A stretch of DNA of 64,000 bases from Symbiodinium natans (taxonomy: Eukaryota; Sar; Dinophyceae; Suessiales; Symbiodiniaceae), in contig CAJNDS010000102.1 in assembly GCA_905221605.1 (NCBI GenBank), positions 372,001 to 436,000 on the forward strand, written 5' to 3'. The first letter of the stretch is position 1. Each line of letters begins with the position of its first letter. This document shows positions 1-7,916 of the stretch, piece by piece. A program made the translations under genes and the position numbers. A model generated the notes under the pieces. That model was not told where the DNA came from. It ran no database searches and worked only from the letters and a program-made list of their open reading frames with translations.

Positions 1-3000
1 CAGCAGGAGTTCCGAAGGGCTCAGTCAGGGGCTGCCAGTAGAGCTTCGAGTGAGCTCTCTGCTCAGTCTTTGGAGCCGAACTATGATCAGATGGAGGGTG
101 GGGACGAGGCAACCGAAGTTACGAATAGTGATCTTCAGAGGAGTGGAATAGCTCAAGCCGAAGCTGGTGAGGTGGGACCCAGTGCCAGGGAGCCTGCAGT
201 TGATATGGCTGGCGTGGCTGCGGAGCGTGTTGTCCAATTCAGGGAGAACGAGCAGTCGTCAGCTGAAGAGTTGATTCCCGACTACTCTAGGCTGGGCGCT
301 CCAACAGGAGCATCTGCTGCGGGAGAGCAAGCTGTAGCAGATGATCGGCAGAGCGATATGGAAGCTCGGGTGGCCTCTATGGCTGCGGAAAGCCCGGTCT
401 TGGGAATGAACTTCCCAATGCAGCACCAAGGGGTTCAAATTGACACTCAGGCCTTGGGCGCGTTGATGAGTCAGCTCATGCAGGTACAGATGGCGCCTGT
501 GTTGGATCGTGTGCTAGAAGCTACGTCATCGCTGAGTCAGAGGCTAGACAAGCTGGAGAGCTCTAGGAATTCCAGTGCGAGCAATTCGTTGGATGGTGGG
601 GGCGGGCGGCAGCCAGCCGTAGTGGGTCCTATATCCTCGACATTTTCGCCTGAGCAGTTGGGTTCGCTGACAGCAAATATGCAACGAGGGCACGCCGTGC
701 CACAAACCAATGTGCAGCAGTTGATGCAGCAGAGTCCTCCAAGTAGTGTCAGTCTTCTTGGTCCTCGGGGTGAGCAGAGTGGCCAGGGCTTCGCCGTAGG
801 GGAGGGTTTGGGTGTGGCTGGTGGGCAGCCTGGGGAAGGTGATCTCACGCCGAACTGGGTACCGAGGGACCCAAGCGGATGGTTTACTGTAGGTAATGTA
901 TTCAGTTCGGTTGCTCGGGCGTTTTCGCCGTTCCAGAGAACGCATGTCCCTGAGTTCCCTCGAACCCGAACCCCTAGCCCTTCGAGGCGTAGTGATCCTG
1001 GGGCCCGATCCCGTGTAGCTAAGCGCACTCCGGATTCAGGCCATCCCAGGTCAGAGCCGGGTGCAGTGCATGGGCAAAGTAGGGCTAGCGGGGGTCAGAA
1101 CCCCAATCCAAGCTCTTTCATCCAGGAAACTGCTGTAAGACAAGCTGGCTCAGGGCTCCCGATGCTGCCAAAGTTCCAGCACGCTGGAGGTGTGGGGAGT
1201 CAGTCTGCAGTGGCCCAGGGTTTGAACAAAGAAAGCTTGGGCGGAAGTCAGGTGGTTCTTGGGGCTCCGGGTTTAACGAGGGGCGGTTCAGACTTCTTGG
1301 GGGTTCCGAGGGGTGCTTGGGATGGTCAGGGGAGTTCGGCGGTTGGGCTAGGAGGAACGTTGGGACCTGATGTCTCCAAACCCGACAGCAATGCTGCTGG
1401 TAGGTCGGAGTTCACCCCTCCCCGACGCCCGAAGATCGTTTATCCTCATACGCCAGGTGGCACTGAGATTAGGCCTCCAGCGGGACCTGCCCCTGATTCA
1501 CCTCCTCAAGGGCCTCCAGCCCCTCCAAGCCATACACTTTATCCGGAAGTTACTGCTGTTCCAGCTCCGCCGTGCCCAGGGAGGGAAGTTGGAGGCAGGG
1601 ATCGTTTTACTCCTGGGGATCGGGTGTGGTGGTCGGTGCCGGAGTTGGGTGAGCCGGATAAAGACGCTGCGGTTAAGGCGGGCGACTGGCTTGTTCAAAT
1701 CAAGGTCATCATGTCTGATTTGAGTGCGGGGTCCGGGGAGTGGTGGCAGATGCTCGTTGATGAGGCTAAGGCGGCGTATGAAAAGTGGTCGAGCGCTCCT
1801 GCTATTGAGCGCGCAGGGATAAAGGCCATTCCAAGCCTGCGTCTTCAGGACGAGCGATATGTGCGTTTGGAGTCAAGGGCATTTTCAATGATCCACTCAA
1901 GTTTGCCCAGAAGCATCAAGGAAGAATTGTTGGCCACGCGTTCTTTAACATGTCTTGATGCGTTGTTTGTGATTCTGAAGACTTTTCAGCCGGGTGGGCT
2001 AGCTGAGAGATCTAGGTTGTTGGATGCGCTAAGTAAGCCGGGCAACGGAGCAAACCCTCGCGATCTCGTTGATAAACTTCGTGCTTGGAGTCGTCACGTC
2101 GCGCGCGCAACATCCATGGGAGTGACAATCCCGGATCCCTCAATCTTGATGAAAGGTTTGGACAGCCTCAGTCACAATTTGCTAGGCCGCTACCCTCAAG
2201 TGAACTTTCGAATGTCAGTGGTTCGAACTAGATTGGCCATTGACCATTCGCCCACTGAAGCGAATGTGAAGGAGTACGCTGAGGCCCTCCAATCTGAGTT
2301 TTCCATGTTAGCGATTTCCGCTCCTGAAGATCAAAGTCAAAAGCCTCCTAGGGTCGCTAAGCTGACTGGCGAGGAGGACCCTAAAGGTAAGGGAAAAAGG
2401 AAAGATAAGAAAAAGGGGAAACCTTGTGGGTTTTGGTTTACGCAGCAAGGCTGCAAAATGGGACAAAAGTGCGGGTTCCGCCACGACCAAGCGGTAACGA
2501 TTCAGAGTGGTCGTTGCTTCCGGTGTTCTGGTGAAGGGCACCGCAAAGAAGCCTGCCCCCATGCGGATCCCAGTGAAAAGGGTGAAGCAACTAAGGAGGA
2601 GGCGCAGGCGCTGGCCGGAAAGGCTAAGGGAAAGGCGAGCATCAAGAAAACTGGTGTGAGCCAAGGTTCGGGGGAGGGCGAGGGTGCTGCAGAATCTTCG
2701 GTTTCCCAGAGCCAGGGAGGGGCGCAGGCAGCGCTGCTCCGAGAGGCCACTGAGGCCCTCAAGAAGATTGCCCTAAAGGCGATGCGGGAAGCGCGGGAGG
2801 CCTTGGGGAGCGGTCGGGGTGTTCCGGGTGAGGGGCATGACCGTTGGGTTGGGGACGGGCGAGTCCGGTTTGAGGACTTGGCGGAAGGACCTCAGCTTCG
2901 GGCAGTAGTCTGTGACGATCAGGCTAAGGGGTTACTTGACAGTGGTGCCTCAGTATGTATGCGCCAGGCTAAGCCGGGGGAACTCGACCGTTGTGGTCGC

Positions 3001-5556
3001 CGGTTGGTCAACCTGGCAGTGGGTTCGGAGATGATGTACATTAACGGAACAGGTACGATAGTCCGCCCGGGTCCTGTAGCACCTATTGTTTCGATGGCGT
3101 TGCTGGTCAGGGCAGGTTACAAACTGCGTTGGGTGGGTGACTCAGGGTTAGAGTTGAAGGACAGGAAGGGACGTCGTGTGCCAGTAGACATGTCCTCGGG
3201 TTGCCCGGAGGTGCCTAAAGCATGGGCGCTGAGTATGATTGAGGAGATTGAACAGGTTTGTGGGCGAGCTGAACGGGTCAAAAGGGCAGTGAAGGTGCTT
3301 CGGGACGTCACGCCTCAAGATCCCCAGGAACTTCTGAAGCTAATTCGTGAACGCGCCAAGGAAGGGGGGTCTACTGAAGGGCTTGTTCGGGCTTGGTTGG
3401 GTTTGGTGATGCCTGAAGCTCCTGATGAGTTGCTCGACCGCGCCGCTGCTAGCGTGGCTACCCAGGGCGAGACATGGGCTTGGAACCGCCGGAAGAGGCG
3501 ACAACTCCTGTTGGCGCGTAACGGGGTGCTCTTGAACCTGTTCGCGGGGAGCACGCGCCAGTGCTTCCAAACGTTCGCAGATCGGAATCACATGGCCTTG
3601 CTGGATATCGATCTCCAGGAAGACTTGGCTTTGGAGCAGACGTTTAGTAGTCTTTTGAGTTTGGCACTCTGCGGAAGGATCAAGATTCTTCTGGCAGGGC
3701 CTCCCTGCCGAACCTATTCGGTGCTTCGCTCCCGCCCGGGGGGGCCTCCAGTTGTTCGGGCTAGGGAAGGTCCTGAAAGGTGGGGTCTTGAGGGTATCCC
3801 CTGGATTGAGACTCAGAAAGTTGAGGGAGATAATGTACTGTGGGTCAGGACCGCCGCGCTTCTGTATGCCGCCAAAGACTCTAACGAGGTTTTGGGCATG
3901 GGATCCCTGTATGGCCTTGTAGAGCAGCCTCGAGACGCGGTAGAGTATCGCCAGATTGAGGATCATCGTCGATGCCCTTGTTTGCTTGCTACTAAGGAGT
4001 GGAAGGACTTGCAAGGTTACCTCGGATGGTCTAAGGTAAACCTCAATCAAGGTCCGCTGGGACATACGCGGGTAAAGCCCACGACTATCGGAACGAATCT
4101 CCCGTTGCAGTGGCTCACAGTTGCGACTTCAGGCGTCCAGGCCTCGTGGACCAAGGATAGTGAGGACTCAAGGGAGTGGGGAGCCTGGGCTCCAGGTTTG
4201 GTGAAATCGATCATTGAGGCCCTTCAAGAGTCCCTCGACAAGGATTTCCAGTGTGTCCAAATAAAGGCGGTAAAGCATTCGGATGAAGAGGCGATGAGAC
4301 GCCACTTGGAGCAGGGTCATGTCCCTTACTGGCGACGATGTCGGGCTTGTGTTGAGGGAAGGTCAAGGGACAAGCGTCACTGTAGAGGGATGATCCCGGA
4401 TGTCAACGTGCTTGCGATTGATTTGGCTGGTTTGTTCCGGTCGGGGTACGACGAGCGTATCAGTAAAGTGAAATACATGCTGCAAGCAGTTTTTGTCCTC
4501 CCAGACCTCAAGGCCTTGAAAACCAGAGACCAAAGCCAGGACCCAAAAGGCCATGAAAACCCAGAAGCTGGAGGTCTCCAGAACCCAGGAGCTACAGTTG
4601 CATCAGGTGCTGACGCTATCCTGAGTTCACCTTCCTATGCTCCCACTAGCGATGAGGAACTTGAGGTCCCCTCGCGGGTGCGTAAGGTGCGGCTGAGCCC
4701 GGTTGGCGTTGGTGAGGATTTGAGTTCTTTGCCAGAGCGGCTCGATAGTGAGGAAGGGGTACAAGATCTCATTGGGGACCAGGACAAGGATGATATTTTT
4801 GGCGTCAGCGATGACGAGAGGGAGGAAAAACCTGAATCCAAAGGACCCCCAAAACCTATGGATGATGCAGGGGTTCATCTCCTTAGCGAGTTGCCGGTGA
4901 TTGAGCTTACCTTTTGCGAACCCCTGAAATCCAAAGCCTCAAAGGAAGTTCTTACTGCTATTCGAAAAATAGAGACAAGAATCCACTCATTGGGTTTCAA
5001 AGTGCAACGTATCCACTCGGACGCAGGGTTGGAGTTTCAAAACAAGCACCTAGCGGAGTGGGCGGCGTCCCGGCAGATTTTGCTGTCAAACACGTTGGGG
5101 GATAACTGGCGCAGCAACGGCCGTGCTGAACGCTCCATTGCGATGGCCAAGCAACTCACTAGGACCCATCTTTTGGCCACGAAGTTGGATAAGGACTTGT
5201 GGCCATTGGCGTGGCGCTGGGCCACAGAACATCGGCTACGGGAGGGCCTAAAAAGGTTAGGTCAGACGGTGGTGCCGATGGTGCCATTTGGGTGCAAGGT
5301 GTATGTGCGTCAGAGATCTTGGAGGCTGAAAAACCAGTGGTCAGAGCGGGTGGTGCCAGCTGTGGTGCTGGCTCCCGTTTATGGGGTGCCGCAAGCGTGG
5401 GTGATTCGCACAGATGAGGAATCTTTAGGGACGTTCTCACGTGCCCCAACCCTCCAGCGTATGTTCCCGCTGCCACCACCCACAGCGCTCAGTCGCCGTT
5501 GTCGACGGATGCCCCAGCGGCTCCCACACATCAGAGGGAGCCCACTCGACGGATAA
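1..5556 (+). CDS. Copia polyprotein part 1: Gag, protease, methyltransferase-like module, integrase (5' partial)
   Basis: The frame is open from base 1; the first ATG is at 91, but the true start may be upstream. Numbering residues from 70: Gln/Pro/Gly-rich region to ~510; capsid-like helical region ~515-750; CCCH finger C786-x8-C-x5-C-x3-H805; CCHC knuckle C816-x2-C-x4-H-x4-C829; aspartic protease D957-SGA; methyltransferase-like module ~1150-1340 with NLFAG (1156-1160), PPC (1211-1213) and EQP (1285-1287); integrase zinc motif H1412, H1417, C1424, C1427; integrase catalytic D1451, D1651, E1687. The last two are spaced DD35E. About 200 residues separate the first two aspartates, against roughly 60 in normal cores, because of an acidic insertion. 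The frame stops at 5554-5556, but the frame used by the next part is already open by about 5451 in a Pro/Ala/Ser linker, so the frame change lies just before that. Confidence 0.9.
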   Translation, partial: QQEFRRAQSGAASRASSELSAQSLEPNYDQMEGGDEATEVTNSDLQRSGIAQAEAGEVGPSAREPAVDMAGVAAERVVQFRENEQSSAEELIPDYSRLGAPTGASAAGEQAVADDRQSDMEARVASMAAESPVLGMNFPMQHQGVQIDTQALGALMSQLMQVQMAPVLDRVLEATSSLSQRLDKLESSRNSSASNSLDGGGGRQPAVVGPISSTFSPEQLGSLTANMQRGHAVPQTNVQQLMQQSPPSSVSLLGPRGEQSGQGFAVGEGLGVAGGQPGEGDLTPNWVPRDPSGWFTVGNVFSSVARAFSPFQRTHVPEFPRTRTPSPSRRSDPGARSRVAKRTPDSGHPRSEPGAVHGQSRASGGQNPNPSSFIQETAVRQAGSGLPMLPKFQHAGGVGSQSAVAQGLNKESLGGSQVVLGAPGLTRGGSDFLGVPRGAWDGQGSSAVGLGGTLGPDVSKPDSNAAGRSEFTPPRRPKIVYPHTPGGTEIRPPAGPAPDSPPQGPPAPPSHTLYPEVTAVPAPPCPGREVGGRDRFTPGDRVWWSVPELGEPDKDAAVKAGDWLVQIKVIMSDLSAGSGEWWQMLVDEAKAAYEKWSSAPAIERAGIKAIPSLRLQDERYVRLESRAFSMIHSSLPRSIKEELLATRSLTCLDALFVILKTFQPGGLAERSRLLDALSKPGNGANPRDLVDKLRAWSRHVARATSMGVTIPDPSILMKGLDSLSHNLLGRYPQVNFRMSVVRTRLAIDHSPTEANVKEYAEALQSEFSMLAISAPEDQSQKPPRVAKLTGEEDPKGKGKRKDKKKGKPCGFWFTQQGCKMGQKCGFRHDQAVTIQSGRCFRCSGEGHRKEACPHADPSEKGEATKEEAQALAGKAKGKASIKKTGVSQGSGEGEGAAESSVSQSQGGAQAALLREATEALKKIALKAMREAREALGSGRGVPGEGHDRWVGDGRVRFEDLAEGPQLRAVVCDDQAKGLLDSGASVCMRQAKPGELDRCGRRLVNLAVGSEMMYINGTGTIVRPGPVAPIVSMALLVRAGYKLRWVGDSGLELKDRKGRRVPVDMSSGCPEVPKAWALSMIEEIEQVCGRAERVKRAVKVLRDVTPQDPQELLKLIRERAKEGGSTEGLVRAWLGLVMPEAPDELLDRAAASVATQGETWAWNRRKRRQLLLARNGVLLNLFAGSTRQCFQTFADRNHMALLDIDLQEDLALEQTFSSLLSLALCGRIKILLAGPPCRTYSVLRSRPGGPPVVRAREGPERWGLEGIPWIETQKVEGDNVLWVRTAALLYAAKDSNEVLGMGSLYGLVEQPRDAVEYRQIEDHRRCPCLLATKEWKDLQGYLGWSKVNLNQGPLGHTRVKPTTIGTNLPLQWLTVATSGVQASWTKDSEDSREWGAWAPGLVKSIIEALQESLDKDFQCVQIKAVKHSDEEAMRRHLEQGHVPYWRRCRACVEGRSRDKRHCRGMIPDVNVLAIDLAGLFRSGYDERISKVKYMLQAVFVLPDLKALKTRDQSQDPKGHENPEAGGLQNPGATVASGADAILSSPSYAPTSDEELEVPSRVRKVRLSPVGVGEDLSSLPERLDSEEGVQDLIGDQDKDDIFGVSDDEREEKPESKGPPKPMDDAGVHLLSELPVIELTFCEPLKSKASKEVLTAIRKIETRIHSLGFKVQRIHSDAGLEFQNKHLAEWAASRQILLSNTLGDNWRSNGRAERSIAMAKQLTRTHLLATKLDKDLWPLAWRWATEHRLREGLKRLGQTVVPMVPFGCKVYVRQRSWRLKNQWSERVVPAVVLAPVYGVPQAWVIRTDEESLGTFSRAPTLQRMFPLPPPTALSRRCRRMPQRLPHIRGSPLDG

Positions 5557-7916
5557 GGCTGAAGACGAGGCTAGCCCGCCTGCATAGCCATTTTTTGTCT
5601 GAAGATGAACATGCTGCAGTGATAGCTGCCACGCAACCTTTTGCCTTCAATCGAGCTTTGGAGTTCCTGAAGGCCTCAGCGTGGGTGAAATCCAAGGCGA
5701 GTTGCTCTGCCACTACAAGGGATGGGATGCAGGGTACCTGGGGACTCTTTCGGCATGGAGGGCAGGTGGGACTGACAAACAGTATGACACGACTCCCTGG
5801 GTTTGCCCGCTTACTGGCTGCTGTCATCCGGACCGTAGCGCCAGGGGTTTCGTTTACCACCGTAGCCCTATTTACGCAAGGAAACGTTGGCCCGCACCGC
5901 GACATCAATAACATCCCCAACTCCAACGTTCTGTATCCAATTTGCCTTCCCAAACCAGGGATGTACGTTTGGTCGCAGCTACAAATGGGTGATCAGTTGT
6001 CAGGACCTGTAGAAGTTCGGGCGGTGCCCGGCGGCGAGTTGCAAGCTGGACAGGTGCGTTGGTTGCGGGAGCGTGAGCCGCTTCAGCTCAATGCGAAATC
6101 CTGGCATTCGGCCCAGGTTCTTGGTCAGTCCCGGGTTCTGTTGTTAGTCTCTTACAGTTTGCTAGCAATAAACAAAACTACAGCAGAGCATAAAGCCACG
6201 TTGAGTGAGTTTGGTTTCGTGCTTCCTGGGCCTTCGGCCACTCAGTTGTGCCTTGCCATCTCTGAGGACGATGCTGATGATGCTCATCAGGGGGGAGAGG
6301 GTGGTATGCTGGAGGAGGGAGCGCGTCATGTCGAAGCACGTCACCCCCCGATAAGCAAAACCTGGAACCATGATTCTGCTTTCGAAGCACGTCACCCCCC
6401 GATAAGCAAAACCTGGAACCATGATTCTGCTTTCGAAGCACGTCACCCCCCGATAAGCAAAACCTGGAACCATGATTCTGCTTTCGAAGCACGTCACCCC
6501 CCGATAAGCAAAACCTGGAACCATGATTCTGCTTTCGAAGCACGTCACGCCCCGATAAGCAAAACCTGGAACCATGATTCTGCTTTCGAAGCACGTCACC
6601 CCCCGATAAGCAAAACCTGGTTCAGGGTTCAAGCGTGTGCGTGTATGGATCGAGGCTGCATGGAGTGTATGCCATTTTTTGCTGTGAGCCCCGAAGGGGA
6701 GTACGTAGCAGCCGATATGCTAAAGCCCGGAGAGCGACTTTGTGCCTTGGATGGGGGGAGACTCGTTGAAGCTCCTACTTGGGTCGTCGATGGCTCAGCC
6801 GAAACAGCTCAAGCCGTGCAAGGGCATGACGTTAGCGCTGGTCCGGATTGGTTTGATCGAGTTTTTGGAGTTGGCGAGTTGGGATGCTTGCTTCGCCCGT
6901 TGTCTTGTGTTGATACGTGTGATGTTGAAAGTAGGATGATCGCCTCGGAGCTGCCGTTGAGAGCCCCGTCTGATGATTGCTTGGATAGCGGTCACGTGTT
7001 GGTTGATGCGGACTTGTGCCAGCGAGGTTTGAAGGCGCTGCTCAGCCGTGAAGCAAGGCAGCTTAAGGGAGAACTAAGTGGAGGAGAGAATTCCACAGAT
7101 GCTGCTGAGACGGCCCAGCTAATGACCAGTGTCACTGAGGTGATGCAACAGATTGAGCAAGAGCTGACTTGGTTGCGTGCTTGTAAACTTGAAGGCCAAA
7201 TGATCCCCAGCACGAGCGATGCTGATGAGAATGCTTGTGAGCTCCCTCAATTTCTACAAACCAGAACGTTCACGAATGAGGAGGTGATGGCCGAGTGGGA
7301 TGAAAATTGGGAAAGGGCTACACAAGCCGAGTTAACGTCGTTGCTAGAGACCAAGAAGGCTTTGATTCGGGTGGACGATGACACGATTGCTGCGTGGGTT
7401 GCGTCGGGAGCGGAAGTCACTCAAGTGCCGTCAAAAACTGTTTTCACGCGAAAGGCCGTGAGCGGCCGTTACAAATGTCGTATTGTGGTGTGCGGCAATG
7501 CGCTGCCAAATGTGGGCGAGAGCAGTTTGGAGCGGCGGATGGCTACTTACGCGGGAGGAGTGGACGTGAGTCTTCTCCGGGTTCTGCTTGCTGAAGCTGT
7601 TTTCCACAAGCATGACATTGCGACGTGGGATGTGTCAACAGCCTTCTTGAATGCCCCGGCACGGCCCCGTGATCTTCGAGCTGCAGCAAGAGGTAAGACC
7701 CAGATTGTGATCGCTGTCCCGCCGCGATCGTTGGTTCGAAAGGGCCTGGTGTCAGCTCGCGAAAAGTGGAAGGTTGAGTTGGCGGTGTATGGGCTAGATA
7801 CTAGCCCTCGCGATTGGTCGTTGCATCGCAATGATACCTTGAGGGTCATGGTTGTTCTGGTTGAGGCGGGCGCTTTGCGTTCAAGGCCTGTGTGTCTGAC
7901 TCCAGCGTTTGGCTGA
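5499..7916 (+). CDS. Copia polyprotein part 2: dioxygenase-like module, tandem repeat, RT N-terminal half
   Basis: This frame is -1 relative to part 1 and starts at a TTG, so it is a continuation and not a separate gene. Residues ~30-220 carry H133-x-D135, H203 and R212, the spacing of the 2OG-Fe(II) dioxygenase fold (HxD...H, then R or K about ten residues later). Residues ~279-374 are the 17-residue repeat. Residues ~385-430 hold a Cys/Gly segment weakly like the start of a Hint domain. RT begins near residue 598; D711 in the WDVSTAFLN motif is the first catalytic aspartate. The frame then runs off after 'YGLDTSPRDW'. The next frame is open from 7865 and carries the expected continuation, so a single -1 change falls between about 7850 and 7880. 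No obvious slippery heptamer was seen. Confidence 0.82.
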   Translation: MSTDAPAAPTHQREPTRRIRLKTRLARLHSHFLSEDEHAAVIAATQPFAFNRALEFLKASAWVKSKASCSATTRDGMQGTWGLFRHGGQVGLTNSMTRLPGFARLLAAVIRTVAPGVSFTTVALFTQGNVGPHRDINNIPNSNVLYPICLPKPGMYVWSQLQMGDQLSGPVEVRAVPGGELQAGQVRWLREREPLQLNAKSWHSAQVLGQSRVLLLVSYSLLAINKTTAEHKATLSEFGFVLPGPSATQLCLAISEDDADDAHQGGEGGMLEEGARHVEARHPPISKTWNHDSAFEARHPPISKTWNHDSAFEARHPPISKTWNHDSAFEARHPPISKTWNHDSAFEARHAPISKTWNHDSAFEARHPPISKTWFRVQACACMDRGCMECMPFFAVSPEGEYVAADMLKPGERLCALDGGRLVEAPTWVVDGSAETAQAVQGHDVSAGPDWFDRVFGVGELGCLLRPLSCVDTCDVESRMIASELPLRAPSDDCLDSGHVLVDADLCQRGLKALLSREARQLKGELSGGENSTDAAETAQLMTSVTEVMQQIEQELTWLRACKLEGQMIPSTSDADENACELPQFLQTRTFTNEEVMAEWDENWERATQAELTSLLETKKALIRVDDDTIAAWVASGAEVTQVPSKTVFTRKAVSGRYKCRIVVCGNALPNVGESSLERRMATYAGGVDVSLLRVLLAEAVFHKHDIATWDVSTAFLNAPARPRDLRAAARGKTQIVIAVPPRSLVRKGLVSAREKWKVELAVYGLDTSPRDWSLHRNDTLRVMVVLVEAGALRSRPVCLTPAFG
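6333..6620 (+). repeat. 51-bp in-frame tandem repeat (5.6 copies) inside copia pol
   Basis: Five full 51-bp units and a 33-bp partial unit, nearly identical; the fifth has one C-to-G change (Pro to Ala). 51 is a multiple of three, so each unit encodes 17 residues (EARHPPISKTWNHDSAF). Both strands stay open across it, which makes large spurious antisense frames. It sits between the dioxygenase-like module and the Hint-like segment. Confidence 0.97.

Noticed and set aside
5440-5556. Programmed -1 frameshift site
   Set aside because: No slippery heptamer and no clear stem or pseudoknot; the second shift lies inside RT, so indels are more likely. Kept only as a low-interest question.
6162-6632. 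Long antisense open frames of 138-156 residues over the copia repeat
   Set aside because: They exist because the 51-bp unit is stop-free on both strands; the sense frame fits the polyprotein.
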